A stretch of 64,000 nucleotides of DNA from Rostratula benghalensis (taxonomy: Eukaryota; Chordata; Aves; Charadriiformes; Rostratulidae): positions 1,438,539 through 1,502,538 of the forward strand of contig VXAI01000139.1 of assembly GCA_013399305.1 (NCBI GenBank), read 5' to 3'. Both the position numbers and the translations under genes were made by a program. The notes below the pieces were generated by a model. It worked only from the letters and a program-made list of their open reading frames with translations. It made no database searches and was not told the origin of the DNA. Numbering within the stretch: the first letter of the stretch is position 1; each line of letters opens with the position of its first letter. Of this stretch, positions 11,278-25,400 are shown piece after piece.

Positions 11278-14200
11278 TAGGTTTTAATTGTGGAAAATAT
11301 TCTGCTTCATATTACATAGCACTCAAAACATGCAGAAATTAACAAAAGATAAGCAGCTACATCTGCATGTAAAAGCCCCAGACAGGTGCTATATACATAA
11401 CAACAGAAAATAGGTATGTCAAGTTTATGAAGCGTATCATGTCCTCATTCACATGACAACGGTTTGCAGTACTAATGGGATGTTGTTACATAAACTGCTC
11501 ATAAGGCATTGGAGCTTTAGACAGTTAGCAAAGGTATTTTTACTACTGAGATGTTTTCCTTAATATGAACACTGAACCATTGCATCCCCTCAAGCTTCAG
11601 GTTTATTGAGGGCTCACACATCCCTTGTAGGCCCACAGCTCTCTTGAAGGGCAATCAGCAACAAGCAAGGCAGAGAACAGACCTGTCCTACGAGACACAC
11701 TGCAGTATCAGCGTTGGGAGCACCTTTGAATCACTGTGACACTACTGGCAGGGGAAATACATTGCGGTTAGTTGTGAAATTTGCCCTGCTAGCAAAACAG
11801 TGTTGTTACACATGGGGAAACAGGTTTTGTGTACAAGTTTGCTGGGAAAACTGATTGGCCAGTTCTGCACGCCACAGACACAAGCCTTAGTTTCCCTGGT
11901 CTGAGTACAGGGACTTTACCGGAACAATTGAAAGGTACCTTTACAGAGCTGCTTTGCACCTTAACACTAATGAGCTTTTTCACTGGTATCCATAAATTCT
12001 CCGGCTTGCATGTTTAGCATTTCTTTGGCATGCATTGCCAGATAAATCCTTTATTGTCTTTCTGGTAGCTTGCCCAATTCCCACAAGGCAGATTTTTAAA
12101 ACCCAGATTCTGCCTTATTGCTATCTACCACCTCTCCCACACGATAAATTGAATTTACCACTTGATAGAATTATGCAGTTGGTAGCATTCAGGCCTTTCA
12201 TTAAGTCAAGTAAGGGAATCTACAGAGCATCAATGGGCAGCAGGAAGAGTTGGGAGGTGGCATTGCATTCTTGCATCCACAGTCCCTTTCTAAGAGCCAC
12301 ATTCTGGGAAAACTCTGAAGAGCAATACCTCTTGTGCTATTGATTTCTGGAGAAGGATGTTCACACTGTTGTACTCATGACCCCAAAGCAACAAGCTCTG
12401 AACAAACAGTGAATGCAATGGGTTTGTTGTTATTTAAAACCTAGGCTTAGCTGCTAGTTTAGGTGACATTTCAGCTTTGTAATTTTTAAGTACCACATGA
12501 CTGAGCCTGTTTGTAATGCCAGGACTCGTAATTAGACCTTAAAAAAGAAAAAGAAAAAAAAAAAGTGATGCTGTTGCCAAACAGCATTTGATGATACAAG
12601 TGAAGAAGGCAGTAATTAATCCTGCAGGGACAACAGAGGACTAATTAGAAGCAGAGCAGAAATTTTGTTTTGCTTTAAAAAAACCTACAACTTTTTCCAT
12701 GAGAGCTCGGGCAAGACGCTCAATTTACAAACTAAACTGTGACCTCCAACTAGTGGTCCTGGCAGCAATCCTGAATGTAACTGGATCCCCATCTGCTCAG
12801 CCATGAAGTGCAGCATACTACATCACTCCTCACCTGCTTTCAATGAGCCATGCATGTCCTCTCCTGCCCCACCATCTGGAGGAGGTGGACACCAGCACAA
12901 AGGGTGAGTTTTTTCTAGGAAAACAAAGTGGTGACAGAGCAAAGAGATGCAACAATTCAGGAAATTCTTCTGAAACCAAGTCCAGGACAGGAAAGCGCCT
13001 GCATGTCCTGGCTATACCACACATGGAAATGTTGAGCAGAGTCCTAGGTTCTACCCAAGGAAATGGAGAGGACTTTTACTAGCCCTACATGGCATCAGTT
13101 CAAATTGCCACTGGCTGTGAGTCCTTTCTTCTCCCTCTCCTCTTCCTCCTTCCACTGCACAGCACAGAGCCAGGGCTGTGCTGCAGTGTGGGCAATTGCC
13201 TGACTGTCAGTCACTCCCTGTCTGCCTTGGAAGTTCTTCACTACTATTTTTCCCTCTGTTAGATATTTCCAAGCCTTGGCCTCTTTCCACTGCAGGACAT
13301 AGCTCAGCAGTAAGATTCCCGACTTTCTCAATATCCCAGAGCAGCAAAATCTCAGTCTTTCACTGTCCAGAAAGTGCCTTGGAATTGCACATCATGATGA
13401 AGAGCATCTCAATTGCTATATACCTGTGAAAATGGAAGTCCACGGACTATCCTGCCTTGGCATTGGGGTAAAAAGTTAAAAACCTGATCACCACAGGCCA
13501 AGAATTGAGCATCTGAGGGTCTTTATGGAGCTCTCATTAACAGTTTAGGATGTGAGCACTTTGTTTCTGGCTGCATTCTGAGACATTCCAATGTTCCTTG
13601 TACTGTTAGTCACCTGTATGAAAGCATTTCTGTGCTGGAGAGATGGTAAGTGGCCCCTTTTAGAGGTACCCTTTACACAAATGACATCAGGCTGGGAGCT
13701 TGAGTTATGGGTTGGATTCACTTCATTTACCCTCTAGCAGTCTACAAATCAAGTGTCTAATCTAAAGTCATTACTTAACAATACATGATGAGAGACTGGC
13801 ACCTCCAGAGCACAGCTTACCCCACCTGATTGAAAGACCTTAAATAGGCCAGATCTGAGGCTCTATTCCAAATGTGTAAGTATACGTACATAGGGTGTGC
13901 CTATATGTCCTTTGCAGGCAAGCAGAAACTGAATCTGCTCTGAACCAGATAACATACAGTAATGTTACTGGGGGTGAGCCAAACCTAATAAAAAATCCTT
14001 TTTATAGAGCTTTTAATTAAGGCTAATTGATGTATTTGTGGCAGACAGGCAGATATAGAGGTGGTGCATACCAATAGTCTCAGACTGTGGGTCAAGCAAG
14101 CTTATATCTCCAAGCAGAAAATAACAAAGAAACACATTTTTCTGCTTTACAGACAGTGCATAAAAATGTTTGTGAGAGTATTTCCCCCAGACAACTGGTT

Positions 14201-16887
14201 TCACCTGCTTTGCATCAGGAAGCTGATTAACATAAAATAATAAAATATTATAATTGTTTTATCATGGCTTGGTCAAGTCCTTTTTGAACGTTTCTATCAT
14301 TTGAGCATTCAAAATCAATATAGGCCTTCTTGTGCAATACAAGGTCAAGTTTCTGTATAACTAAATGTACCCTCAGTAAGGATGTTTATGTTTTGTTTGG
14401 TATTTGTTCGATATCACAAAGCTGATCTTTGTACAATATTCTTTATGTCAGTAAGAGCATTTGCTGCTTTTCAGAGAGAAATTGTGTGGACTTCTTGTCT
14501 ATTTTAGTTCCATTCAGCACTTTGCTTTAAGAATGTATTAAATTTTGAAAAGCACTAAAACCAACAAAACACATAAATAGTTTGTTACCCATTTGCACCA
14601 AAAAAAATTAGGTGAAAATTATAAAACTATTCCCAGATGTGGAAATCTAGCTGGATCAAACTTTTCCTCCCTGTAGGCTCCATGAGGAAGCACTGCTCTG
14701 ATGGCACAGACATAGGTGAAAGAAAGACTGAGGCCATCCAGGAAAAATGATAGTGTCAACTTTTCTGTTTCCTTCCTTAAATTCCCTGAAGGAAATCAGT
14801 GCAGATGCAGAAGTACCAAGAAAAAATGCAAACTACTGCTGTTTAGTGCTCACAGCAGCTCAGGAAGGGAGAGTCAGAGCACAGGCTGCCACGGATATGG
14901 CTTTCTCCAATGGAATCCCACTTCTCAAAGCCTCTCCACAAAGTATGTTAGCAGCAAGACTATAAAGCACTTTAGACCTGAAATTATGTGTTGCCACAGC
15001 AGCTTCTGGTACAAAACAAGGAACTGAGAAAAGCCTTTACATACAGCCTATTAAAAACAACAATAACAAAACCTGGTAAAACTCTCTTCTGTAGGAAAAT
15101 GGTACTAAAGTGTTTTAAAAAATGGATATCGGTTTGATGCTACCTGACTTAGGAAAAACATATTTATTTTGACAATCGATCAGTTCAATTCTGACATCAT
15201 AGAAGACAGGTCTGTGTTTTCTAAATGCTCAAAATCCAGTCCTCAATAAGGACTGTGAATTCACTCCCAAATTTCCTATTAAATCTTTGACTTTTTATTT
15301 TCCCTTCTATTTCAGGACACCTTTTTCTCCAAAAAGCCTCCAAGCTATTTTATGAGCACAACATCTGTTTTCTGACCCATGCAAATGATAACGTCTGTAT
15401 AACAGGTTCAGTTACTTCCAGAGTGACTGCTCACACCTTGCAAATAGGACAACATTATTTCTGCAGCTGCCAGTTCTTTAAAGAATTTCTGGGATCCAAG
15501 ATACACTCTGAGGTCCAATATTCAACCTTCAGTTCACACCCATGTAATGGAGTTTCTTTCTATGTAATAGTAAATGAAGACTGAACTTGAATCTAGCAAT
15601 GAGCCCAAACTTTGGTGCCAGTAGCATCAAGTCCTTATAGTTGTGCTACTTCTGCAGAACAGGGTAAAGAAAAAGTGGCAAAGCTTAAGTTTGTCACTTC
15701 CAGAGTCAGCTCTGCTCTAACCCCTGTCCCCTGGCAAAGACAAAAAGGTGGAAGAAAGGATTTACAAATACAAATTCAGAAGAACTGAATTATTATCCAG
15801 AAGTGTTCTATCTCGTAGATGTAATATTACACCAAAAAAACTATTAGAAGTACTCTAGTTCATTTGCTTGGAAAAGTGTTTACTTTTCTGTACACATTTT
15901 ATTTCTATTCCAAAGTCCAGAAAGATAAAATCCACTTGAGTGCAGGTAAAATGCTTTGAACACACAAAGCACAAGCTAAGTGCTAAGAATGATGTTACCA
16001 GCATGTGGCAGGAACACCTGGACAAGTATAGAGCTCTTAAACGAAAGGAAAGCATGCAGCCAAGAGCTCCCTCTGCGTGGCCAGTAGTTGATTGAGCACT
16101 GACTTAGGTGGAAGAGACATGTTTGTGTCCTTACTGCATTCATAACTATAGGTGGTTGCTCTCAGTCAAGCCTGAACAAGACTATGACTCATGCTTCTTT
16201 AACAGAAAAGGGATGCCCCAGGCAGCAACACGCTTCATCACATCACGCACAACCACAAGGGGACGGGAAAGGTGAACCACCACCCCAGTAACTACTCCAT
16301 GAAACAACATGTAACTCTCTGATCACAACATTTTTGGAAGCAAAGTGCTTTGGGATTTTACAAACCAAATTTTCAGAGCAATAGCCACCAGAGTCAATAC
16401 TGTAAATAGGACCTCCGGCTGCAGCCCCAGCTCACTGGGCTTGGGACAGCCCATCTGCAGGCTGCTTTCATCATGTTTGCAAGATGCCTGTCATGCTACT
16501 ACCTCATAGGTACAAGCTAGTACCACTGAACTTGAAATGGACAGCACTGGAATAGCAGAGTCAAAGCAGCACTGGAAGTGGACCTGGAAACACCATATTT
16601 GGTTCAAGAACTCGATATTTTACACTATTTAAAGCTTTTAGCCACTACACTTTTTAACCAGTAGAGTTGCATTTGAACTGTGATAGACATTCTGGGCTCA
16701 AGTAATTTGCAAGGTCAGATTCCTCCTGTTCGTTACATGTTCTCTCATTGTAAAGTGGCACAAAGTTACACCTGACTTGCAAGATAAACCTAAATAAGGA
16801 TCCTTTTGCATGCCATGCAGTTCTATCTAGAATATAAATTACAGTGAAAGAAAGTAAGTCCTTCACAAGAGCAGATGAATGCCATTT

Positions 16888-16905
16888 AAAAAAAAAAAAA
16901 AAAAA
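16888..16905. repeat. Poly(A) run, 18 nt
   Basis: A homopolymer on the plus strand, without recognisable retrogene or LINE sequence beside it. Confidence 0.9.
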
Positions 16906-19332
16906 GCTTTCTAACAGTCACACCTCTTACCCTTCAGGCACTTTTGCAGCATGATATCGTTGCAGATTCATGCATTCAAGGAACTTTACCAAAATCTGTC
17001 CCCCTGACAGCCTGCACGACTCAGGTATTCACCAGACAAATCTGGGTGGGTGCTGTCTGTCTGTCTTAACCAGCAATCCAAGTCGGGCAGAAATGGCTCT
17101 GTCTTCAAAACTTGGCACTTAAGTGGTACCCACAAGGTCTGTACATATTCCAGGAGCCTGCAGCAACCCTGTAACACCCTAACCCTGCAACACCTGGACT
17201 CCTTGAGTCTAGACCTTCAAGGTCCTACTGTTTTGCAAGTGCAGTTTGGTTTTGCAGGCCAAAGCATGGTTGCAGTGTTACAGAGTAGCACTTGTGTTAG
17301 AACAGCAACTGCAAAATACAGTTGTTGCAAGTTTTTACCACAGCAATTGCAGCTGCAGAAAACTGTAATGAGCAGACAGACTAACTATCAGACTTTGGGA
17401 GGAAGTTTTCCCTTTCATTGGCTTTTTATGCCTCCTTTTTTTTATCTATGATTTCCTAAAGAAAGGAACTGGGTGGAAACAGGCCAGAAGGGAACAGCAA
17501 ATGAGAAAGACCATCATCTCCCCAAAAGCCTCCATAAACTGACACAATAGAAGCAATGACTTCTTTGGTTTTCTTGTGAACTTTTGGGCGTTTATGGGTT
17601 TGGATTTCACAGTAGAAGATAAGATCATCCTAATTGTCACTACTGCAAATCGTGGTTTGTTTGAGGTTTTAGTTTTTCAGGAAGCTATTTTGTTTAGATT
17701 CAATATGTAAAGTAACAGAACTGGTATTGGTGGCTGGTAAGGATGCCCACTAATTACAAGCATGTCTTTTATTTACCTGATTGATAGTGACACTTTGTGG
17801 TACATGCACGTTTTACTCCAGGCACTTCTGAAAACATGGGATCTTCATGCAAGAGGCCACTTAAGTGTAGAGGAGAAATCCTTCTCTGAAGGAGCCATTG
17901 CACTCTGCTGGGCTGGCCTCAAGCTGTACTGGCTAACAGCTCTGAAGCTGCCATGGCCATTTCTGCTGTGCATCGTGCGTGTCTGCATTCTCAGCCAATG
18001 CAAACAGAGAGGCAAAAAATGCCACCCCACTCAGGTGCAGACCCAGGCAGAGTCCAAACTCTCAGCTCCAAACAGGAGAACAAACAGGATCCCAGTCCAA
18101 GAGCCTGCCCCATTGCAGCCTTGCAAAGACAGCAGTGCTGCATATAGGGTGATACTCCAGCCGAGACGACGCAGGCAGGTATGGTTCTGAGTATGGTTCA
18201 AGACTGGGACATGCTGATGGGAGACAGCTAAGAGGAGGGCCAGAGCATCTGACACAGGCCTACGGGCTTCAGTATGCACAACAGCTTGCACTGCAAGCTT
18301 GCTCCTCAAGCATGTCCACCTCATGCACCAACACCTTCCACAAGTCCAAGATGAGCAGTGGGCAGTGCCCTAGGGTGGGCTTCATCTCCCCAACACACTC
18401 ACTACTCTCCCACCCAAACATTATCATCCATGTGCCTTGGACTAAGGGTAATTTCATCCTGATGTTTTTTTTCCTCTCCTTCTCAAAAACAGTTGCAGAC
18501 TGATAAACATCCTCAGAAAAGAGAGTGGAGGGGAATTAACTGTAGCCTTTTAACTTCAGGCTTTCAAACCTGCCCATGTGGCTCCCAAGGAGCTGAATTA
18601 CGGTTGTTTTTTCTTTTGCTCAGACCTTGTGCAAAGCCTTTCTTCCAGGGGCATGGAGAGGGGCTGGGAGGGCGGGGGGAAGGAATGGGGATGGGACAAG
18701 ACAGCAAGAGAGCAACCTCAACCCTGCAAAAATCCTAATGAAGATACTGACAGAACCAGACACCATCACTGAGTGCTGCAGAGAGAATGTACATAATGTT
18801 ACCCTAACAGTTCAGTAAGAATGGCATCAGTAAAAGGAGGCTTTCAAGAAAGAAGTAACCCCCAAGCACATAAGCAGTGCAGCTGAGGGTTTCAGCTAGT
18901 TTCATTCCATTACAGAAATCACCATTATTATTTCTTACTTACAATGTTAAAAGAGCATGAGGATACTTGAAATAAAAGGCTGTGCATGCACAATACCCAC
19001 ACAAATAAATCGCATCGATCCATCCCAGCACTGGACACAGTGCCCTTCCCTGGTCACTGAACTGAGCCCTCCCTTTAGAAGGAATAGGGGAATTCATCAC
19101 CAAACATATAATATATTTTAATGGAATGCTACCAGGAAACAATTCTAATTGGAGTCTGAATATGTCTTCCATGTGGTCACATCATTCTGCTGTTTAACTC
19201 GGCAGAAAAGACAGTGAGGAAGTAAAAGCTCAATTCACCCAAGCCTGAGATCAAAACTTTCATGGCAATATTGGCAGGTTAGACCCTGATTCTTTAAATA
19301 GTACATTGCCTTTGTTAAACAAAAGTAATTCT

Positions 19333-19338
19333 TTTATT
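19333..19338 (-). promoter_or_regulatory. Candidate proximal polyadenylation signal of KCNH5
   Basis: AATAAA on the minus strand about 280 nt past the stop, followed by a U-rich stretch. Other minus-strand AATAAA hexamers occur further downstream (17768-17773, 15898-15903, near 8158), so the true 3' end cannot be chosen from sequence. EAG2 3' UTRs may be several kilobases long. Confidence 0.25.
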
Positions 19339-19509
19339 ACGTAATAGAGATTATAAATAAATGTAAAGTGTGCATGCAGTCAACTGCATATTATACAAGC
19401 AATATCTATGTTAATAATTGTTTTCTTTGGCAGGCCAGAATCCAGCTGGACATGCAATATTTACATATCAAAATCCTTGGTGTGTTCAAGTCATATTGGA
19501 TGCAAGTGA

Positions 19510-19618
19510 AAATATATATGTATATATATTTACCGTATACACACACACATATATATGTATAAAGGTATATATACACCTCTGCATATATACTGTATACATA
19601 TATACACATAGATATATG
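19510..19618. repeat. TATA/CACA-type microsatellite cluster abutting the KCNH5 stop codon
   Basis: Alternating TA, TATG and ACAC units with interruptions run right up to the stop codon at 19619-19621. In the KCNH5 transcript this would be the first about 110 nt of the 3' UTR, rich in UA and UAUG repeats. Short open frames seen here in both directions are artefacts of the low complexity. Confidence 0.85.
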
Positions 19619-20566
<948 letters not shown>

Positions 20567-20771
20567 CTATAGGGGATAAACCCACAACAGGGTCAGTATC
20601 TGAAGGACATCAGTTATGACAAATATCACTGGGTGATGGAGAAACAGTATTGATAAAACAGACATTTCTCCTTCCTTTCCATCTTAATTTTTTGTAGTGA
20701 ACTGCAGTGGAGCTGATCACAACATAGTAACCTCAGATATATAACACTGCACAGTCAGTGCACAAATATAT

Positions 20772-20897
20772 AGAATCATAGAATTGTCTAGGTTGGAAAT
20801 GACCTTTAAGATCATTTAGTCCAACCACCAACCTAACTCTGATAAAAATCACAAACTGTCACTAAACCATGTCACTAAGCACTATGTCAACCTGTGT
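20772..20897 (-). mobile_element. CR1 LINE (outer element, 3' piece)
   Basis: Tail ATAGAATCATAGAATTGTCT, then GGTTGGAAATGACC, ending near ACTATGTCAACCTGT. The intact arrangement in the related copy at 53482-53985 shows that the sequence following this point is found here only at about 21398 onward. This is therefore the 3' piece of an element split by the plus-oriented CR1 in between. Confidence 0.9.
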
Positions 20898-21391
20898 TTT
20901 GTGCTGGAGGGTGTCCAGAGGAGAGCTACGAAGCTTGTGAGGGGTCTAGAGAGCAAGTCATATGAGGAGAGGCTGAGGGAACTGGCCATGTTTAGTGTGG
21001 AGAAGAGGAAGCTGAGGGGAGAACTCATTGCTCTCTACAACTACTCGAAAGGAGGCTGTAGAGAAGTGGGTGTTGGCCTCTTTTCCCAAGTGAATAATGA
21101 CAGGACCAGAGGAGATGGTCTGAAGTTTTGGCAGGGGAGGTTCAGATTAGGTATCAGGAAGAATTAATTAACTGAAAATTTAATGAAAAATAATTCACTG
21201 AGTCAGGCACTGGAACAGCCTGCCCAGGGAGGTGGTTGAGTCACCATCCATAGGGGTATTTAAAAAACATGTAGATGTGCACTTCAGGGCATGCTCTAAT
21301 GGCCAAGATTGTAGGTGTTTTTTGGTGTGTATGGTTGGACTCAGTGATCTCAGAGACCCTTTCCAATAATGGCGATGTGACTCTGTGAAAT
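20898..21391 (+). mobile_element. CR1 LINE fragment nested inside an older CR1
   Basis: In the plus frame it encodes the CR1 ORF2 C-terminus: [20 protein letters not shown] followed by [18 protein letters not shown]. The frame then decays, and the 3' end reads GGTTGGACTCAGTGATCTCA to GACTCTGTGAAAT at about 21388. It is 5'-truncated to roughly 490 bp and lies in opposite orientation to the flanking CR1 pieces. Confidence 0.9.
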
Positions 21392-22412
21392 ACAATTTCT
21401 TTTTAATACTTCCAGGGATGGTGCCTCAACCACTTCCCTGGGCAGCCCATTCCAATGCTTATTAACCCTTTCCCTGTAAGAATTTTTCCTCATATCCAGT
21501 CTCAATCTCCCCTGGTGCAACTTGAGGTCTTTTCCTCTTATCCTATCACCTGTGACCTCAGGGAACCCCTGCCTCTCTACAACCTCCTTTGGGGTAGATG
21601 TAGAGAGCAATAAAGACTCTATCAGCCTCCTTTTTTTCTAGGCTGAACAAACTCAGCTCCCTCATCCTTTCCTCATAAGACTTTTTCTCCAGACCACTCT
21701 GCTGCCCTTCTCTGGACCCAATCCATCACCTCAATGACTTTTTTGAGGTAATGGGCCCAAAGCTGGACACAGTACTCCAGGTGGGGCTTGACCAATGCCG
21801 AGTACAGGGGGGTGATCACCTCCTGAGTCTTACTCACCACACTGTTCCCGATACAGGCCAAAATGCTCTTGGCCTTCTTGGCCACCTGGGCACAATGCTC
21901 ACTCATGTTCAGCCCACAGTTGACCAACACCCCCAGCTCCCTTTCTCTCAGGAAGCTCTCCATCCACCCTTCCCCAAGCTTGTAGTGCTGCATGGGGTTG
22001 TTGTGACCCAAGTGCAAGACCCAGAACTTGGCCTTGTTGAACCTCATCCCACTGGCCTTGGCCCATCAATCCAGCCTGTCCAGATCCCTCTGCAAAGCCT
22101 TTCTATCCTCAAGCAGGTTGACACTCCCACCTAATTTGGTGTTGTCTACAAACTTACTAAGGGAGCACTTGATTCCTTTGCCCAGATCATTGATAAAGAT
22201 GTTAAAGGGAACACTCTCCAGTACCTAGCACTGGGGGACACCACTGGTGACTGACCACCACCTGGTTTTAACTCCATTCACCACCACTCTCTGGTGGTGA
22301 ATGGGCCCAGCCTCCAGCCAGTTTTTATCTCCAATCAAGCCATGGTACTCCAATCAAGCCATGGGCAGCCAGTTTCTCCAGGAGGATACTGTGGGAGACT
22401 GTATCAAACACA
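21392..22412 (-). mobile_element. CR1 LINE (outer element, ORF2 piece)
   Basis: Minus-strand remains of CR1 ORF2: [20 protein letters not shown] near the 3' side, [20 protein letters not shown] in the middle, and the decayed reverse-transcriptase end upstream. The catalytic FADD-type motif reads KFVDNTKLG here, so both aspartate positions are not preserved. A 17-bp duplication with period 19 (22329-22364) adds to the decay. The 5' end is truncated near 22412. Confidence 0.92.
22329..22364. repeat. Short tandem duplication inside CR1
   Basis: CTCCAATCAAGCCATGG occurs twice, 19 bp apart, within the CR1 reverse-transcriptase remnant. Other CR1 copies have a single unit at this place. Confidence 0.75.
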
Positions 22413-25400
22413 CTTATACACACACTTTCTTAGAAGTATATATTATAAGTAGGTTTCACCTTTGTTTTTGATACAGAAGATAGAGCTTTGAATAATGAAA
22501 AATATCCCAACACCAAGAGAAGGAAAGAAACTGAATAAAGAGAAGAAAAAGAGCAAGAACCCAAATACCGTGATACCTACCTATCCATTACTCACAGTCA
22601 TACCTGCTTCATCACTATCCTTTGTACAGATCAAAAGGAAAGAGTAATTCAGTGGAGACTGCACAGCTGAAAGTTTAATACAATCTGCATACCCTTCCAG
22701 AGACTGGAAAATCCGTATGTGCTCAATAGTTTTTTGCTCTCTCTATTGCTAGTTTTGTAGGAGTGGCTGGAGGGTGCAATTATGCTCCCTATGTACCATG
22801 TCGTGTGCCTTCGCACAGCAACACAACTTTTTCCTCAAGACTTTATATGTCTAATATGTGTGGGTGTACTGGGAGTACCATGGAGAAGCACCATAACAGG
22901 GGTGTGTGATTATAAAACCCAGAAATATCCACCCTTTCATGATGCCATGCCATTTAAGGCTGCAGGTATTTCACCCTGCAGTATTTCTCAAGCCTCTATA
23001 GAAAAAGGAATATGAGCCTCAAAGCTGTTGTAAGAAGTAAGAAACTTTCTGTTGATTTTATACATATTACTCATATAATTATTTTTTTTTTCATTAGGTT
23101 CATCATGTTTTCTTGAATGTGGGACTGAGGCAGAAAAAGAAAACTGTTTCTCTGAATCACAGTACTAAAGTGAAAAGCGGCACATGATTAAAGGCAAATA
23201 TGGACTGTGAAAGGATAGTGTTGTTAAGAAAAGTAAAAGAAAGCTCCTGCAACACACAAACATAACTATATGACAGTCAGATGTAGGTTTTGGAGTATCC
23301 ACATTTCAGTATCTATTTACTTTTTATAAAAAAAAGTCTTCTCATGCCTGTCCATATTTGTTAAGAAATAGTTGCTTTCAAATCTCACATCTTTCAAATG
23401 CCACGATGGCTACAGCTCCTTCGCTGTATGAATCTGGGATGAGCTGGACTTCAAAGCTTTGCTAGAGAGCTTTCAAACACAGTAAGTATGACCTTGTATG
23501 CTGCTGATAGATGCAGCTGCTTATAATAATTTGGAAAGTTAACAAGTTTATTAGAAGCCTAGTTTAAAAAAAAAATCCAACAAACAAAACCAAACAAACC
23601 AAGAGAGAAACATGGAAGATGCTTTCCTCTGACCTAGATGCAGTGACACATAACATTCATTTGGAAGCTCCCCTTCATTAGTGCCTACCCTCATGGAGCA
23701 ACTCTCTCTCGAACAAGCCACTGGGGACACTAAATAAATGCAAGAGAAGTTGCCCTTGTTTCAAAATTAAGTAATTACATTAAATAGAAGCCATGGTGTA
23801 TAAATGAGGATTTGGAAGGGGGTTTGTGTTGTTTTGTTCGTGCTTTTCTTTCCCTGGAGGACAGCATGGCACCTCTGGCAGATGACACAATGCTGAAAAC
23901 AACCAGCTGCAAGGATGTGTGTCCCCAAAATGTGTCTCAGAGAAGATGGTTGGTTTTTCTGCTGGTCTCCCCACCTGGCTGTGCTGCTATGCCAGGCCAG
24001 AGTGGCTGGGTCCCTAAAAACATCTGGTGTGGGGAAAACATCCTCTATCCACTGTTTCCCTGCTCTGTGGCCATGATCCTGTTTCACAGCCTGAGTATCC
24101 TCCTTTCTTTCAGACAGCTTCTGCCTGGCAGGTGGTGGCCAGAGGCAGCCAGGGATGCTGCAAAGCAGGCAGCTGCCTGCAGCCTGGCAGGAGCTTGCAG
24201 TGCTCCCAGATCCATTGAATGCATGGTCAGGAAAGGTTCGAGGTGACTTTCATAACTTCTGTCCCAGCAACTGTTTATAAAGACCAGAGTGATAACAACA
24301 AATATTACAGCATCAGCCTTTTATTTCCTCTCCACTTGTGCTTTACTGAAAACTAACCTCCTGTCCCTTTTCTTCCACCGGCCTACTCTTGTTCTTGCAT
24401 TGCTCCCTTTTCTTCTCTCAGTTCAAAACTTCCCCAGACAGAGGTTATCTCCCTGCACAGAACGCAATTACCCACAACTGCTGTTGTTGCCTTCTGCAGA
24501 AGAAAAGCCAAGACTTCACTAATTCGACATTGCTCATACCTCATGCTCCTTAAGTGAGCCCTTCTGAAAGCCAGGAAATTATTATGGTTTTTTTGCCCCA
24601 GAGCCATTTGGCCAGAAGTCGCTCGGATGAGCATTGCCCAGCAGCATGGGTATCTGGCCCTGAGCACTACTGTGCTTCAGCATTGGGGGCAATGCTTTGG
24701 GGGAAGCTGAATGTGTCCCTGCTGCAGGAATGGGCAGGCAAGGTGATGTGCAAATCTGCTCCAACCAAGTAAGACCAAGTAACCACTCACAGCCATGGAC
24801 TTTCTCCCCATATTATGTCCATGCAGTGGAGAAGAGACACTCCCAAAGTTCTCCTGTCACCTCCCCAGGAGCCTTCAGTCTCTTGCAAGATGCAGTCAGG
24901 AGCCTGGCAGAGCTCTATAGCAAATCCTAAAAAAATCCTAATCCTAAAAAAAGGGGAATCTTTCTCTGCTTGGGACAGAAAGTGTTACACCCTGGAACAA
25001 TTGTGGGCAGTTCCTTTGAAGAAGCAAGCCTGCTGCACTCTGAATTAGTGCAGAAAATGCCATGGGACTTGGAAATCCAGGGGTTACCTAAGAGTCAAAA
25101 ATTCAGGACTGATCTACCTTGGTGGAGCTGTATTTCCAAGGGAGCAAAGGTGGGCTGATGCACAGCCCTGTGCCTACCCTTCCCCTGGCTTTCTCATGAA
25201 ATCTGGATGTGTTCAAAGCTGTTTGCTATTTATTTTCCACTCTAAAATGCATAACCATGCAGATCCTCGTATCTCATCTGATACTGTGAGATTATGGCAC
25301 CTTGGACACCAGGCCTTGGTCCTCATTCACCCACTGAACCAATCTATCACCACAAGGAAACCATTTCACCCCTGTGTTACCCCATGGAAATCATCACCTC

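Larger units (their letters stand above)
7784..19509 (-). other. Downstream flank or long 3' UTR of KCNH5, no other gene seen
   Basis: About 11.7 kb without a recognisable coding exon and without any CR1 fragment I could identify. It contains a 21-A run (9338-9358), the gapped GGAA/GAAA microsatellite (10914-11277) and an 18-A run (16888-16905). Longer open frames such as 17050-17451 and 17762-18190 show no known domain or splice context. Part of this stretch next to 19618 must be KCNH5 3' UTR; how far it extends is unknown. Confidence 0.6.

Noticed and set aside
17050..18190. Plus-strand open frames of 133 and 142 codons (17050-17451, 17762-18190)
   Set aside because: No recognisable domain, no convincing splice context and ordinary composition. 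Frames of this size are expected by chance in 64 kb.
20901..21167. A stand-alone small gene with [20 protein letters not shown]
   Set aside because: It is the C-terminal piece of CR1 ORF2, present in several copies in this window.
23812..24246. Plus-strand open frame of 144 codons
   Set aside because: It overlaps other frames on both strands and shows no domain. It lies in a KCNH5 intron with no sign of being an exon.
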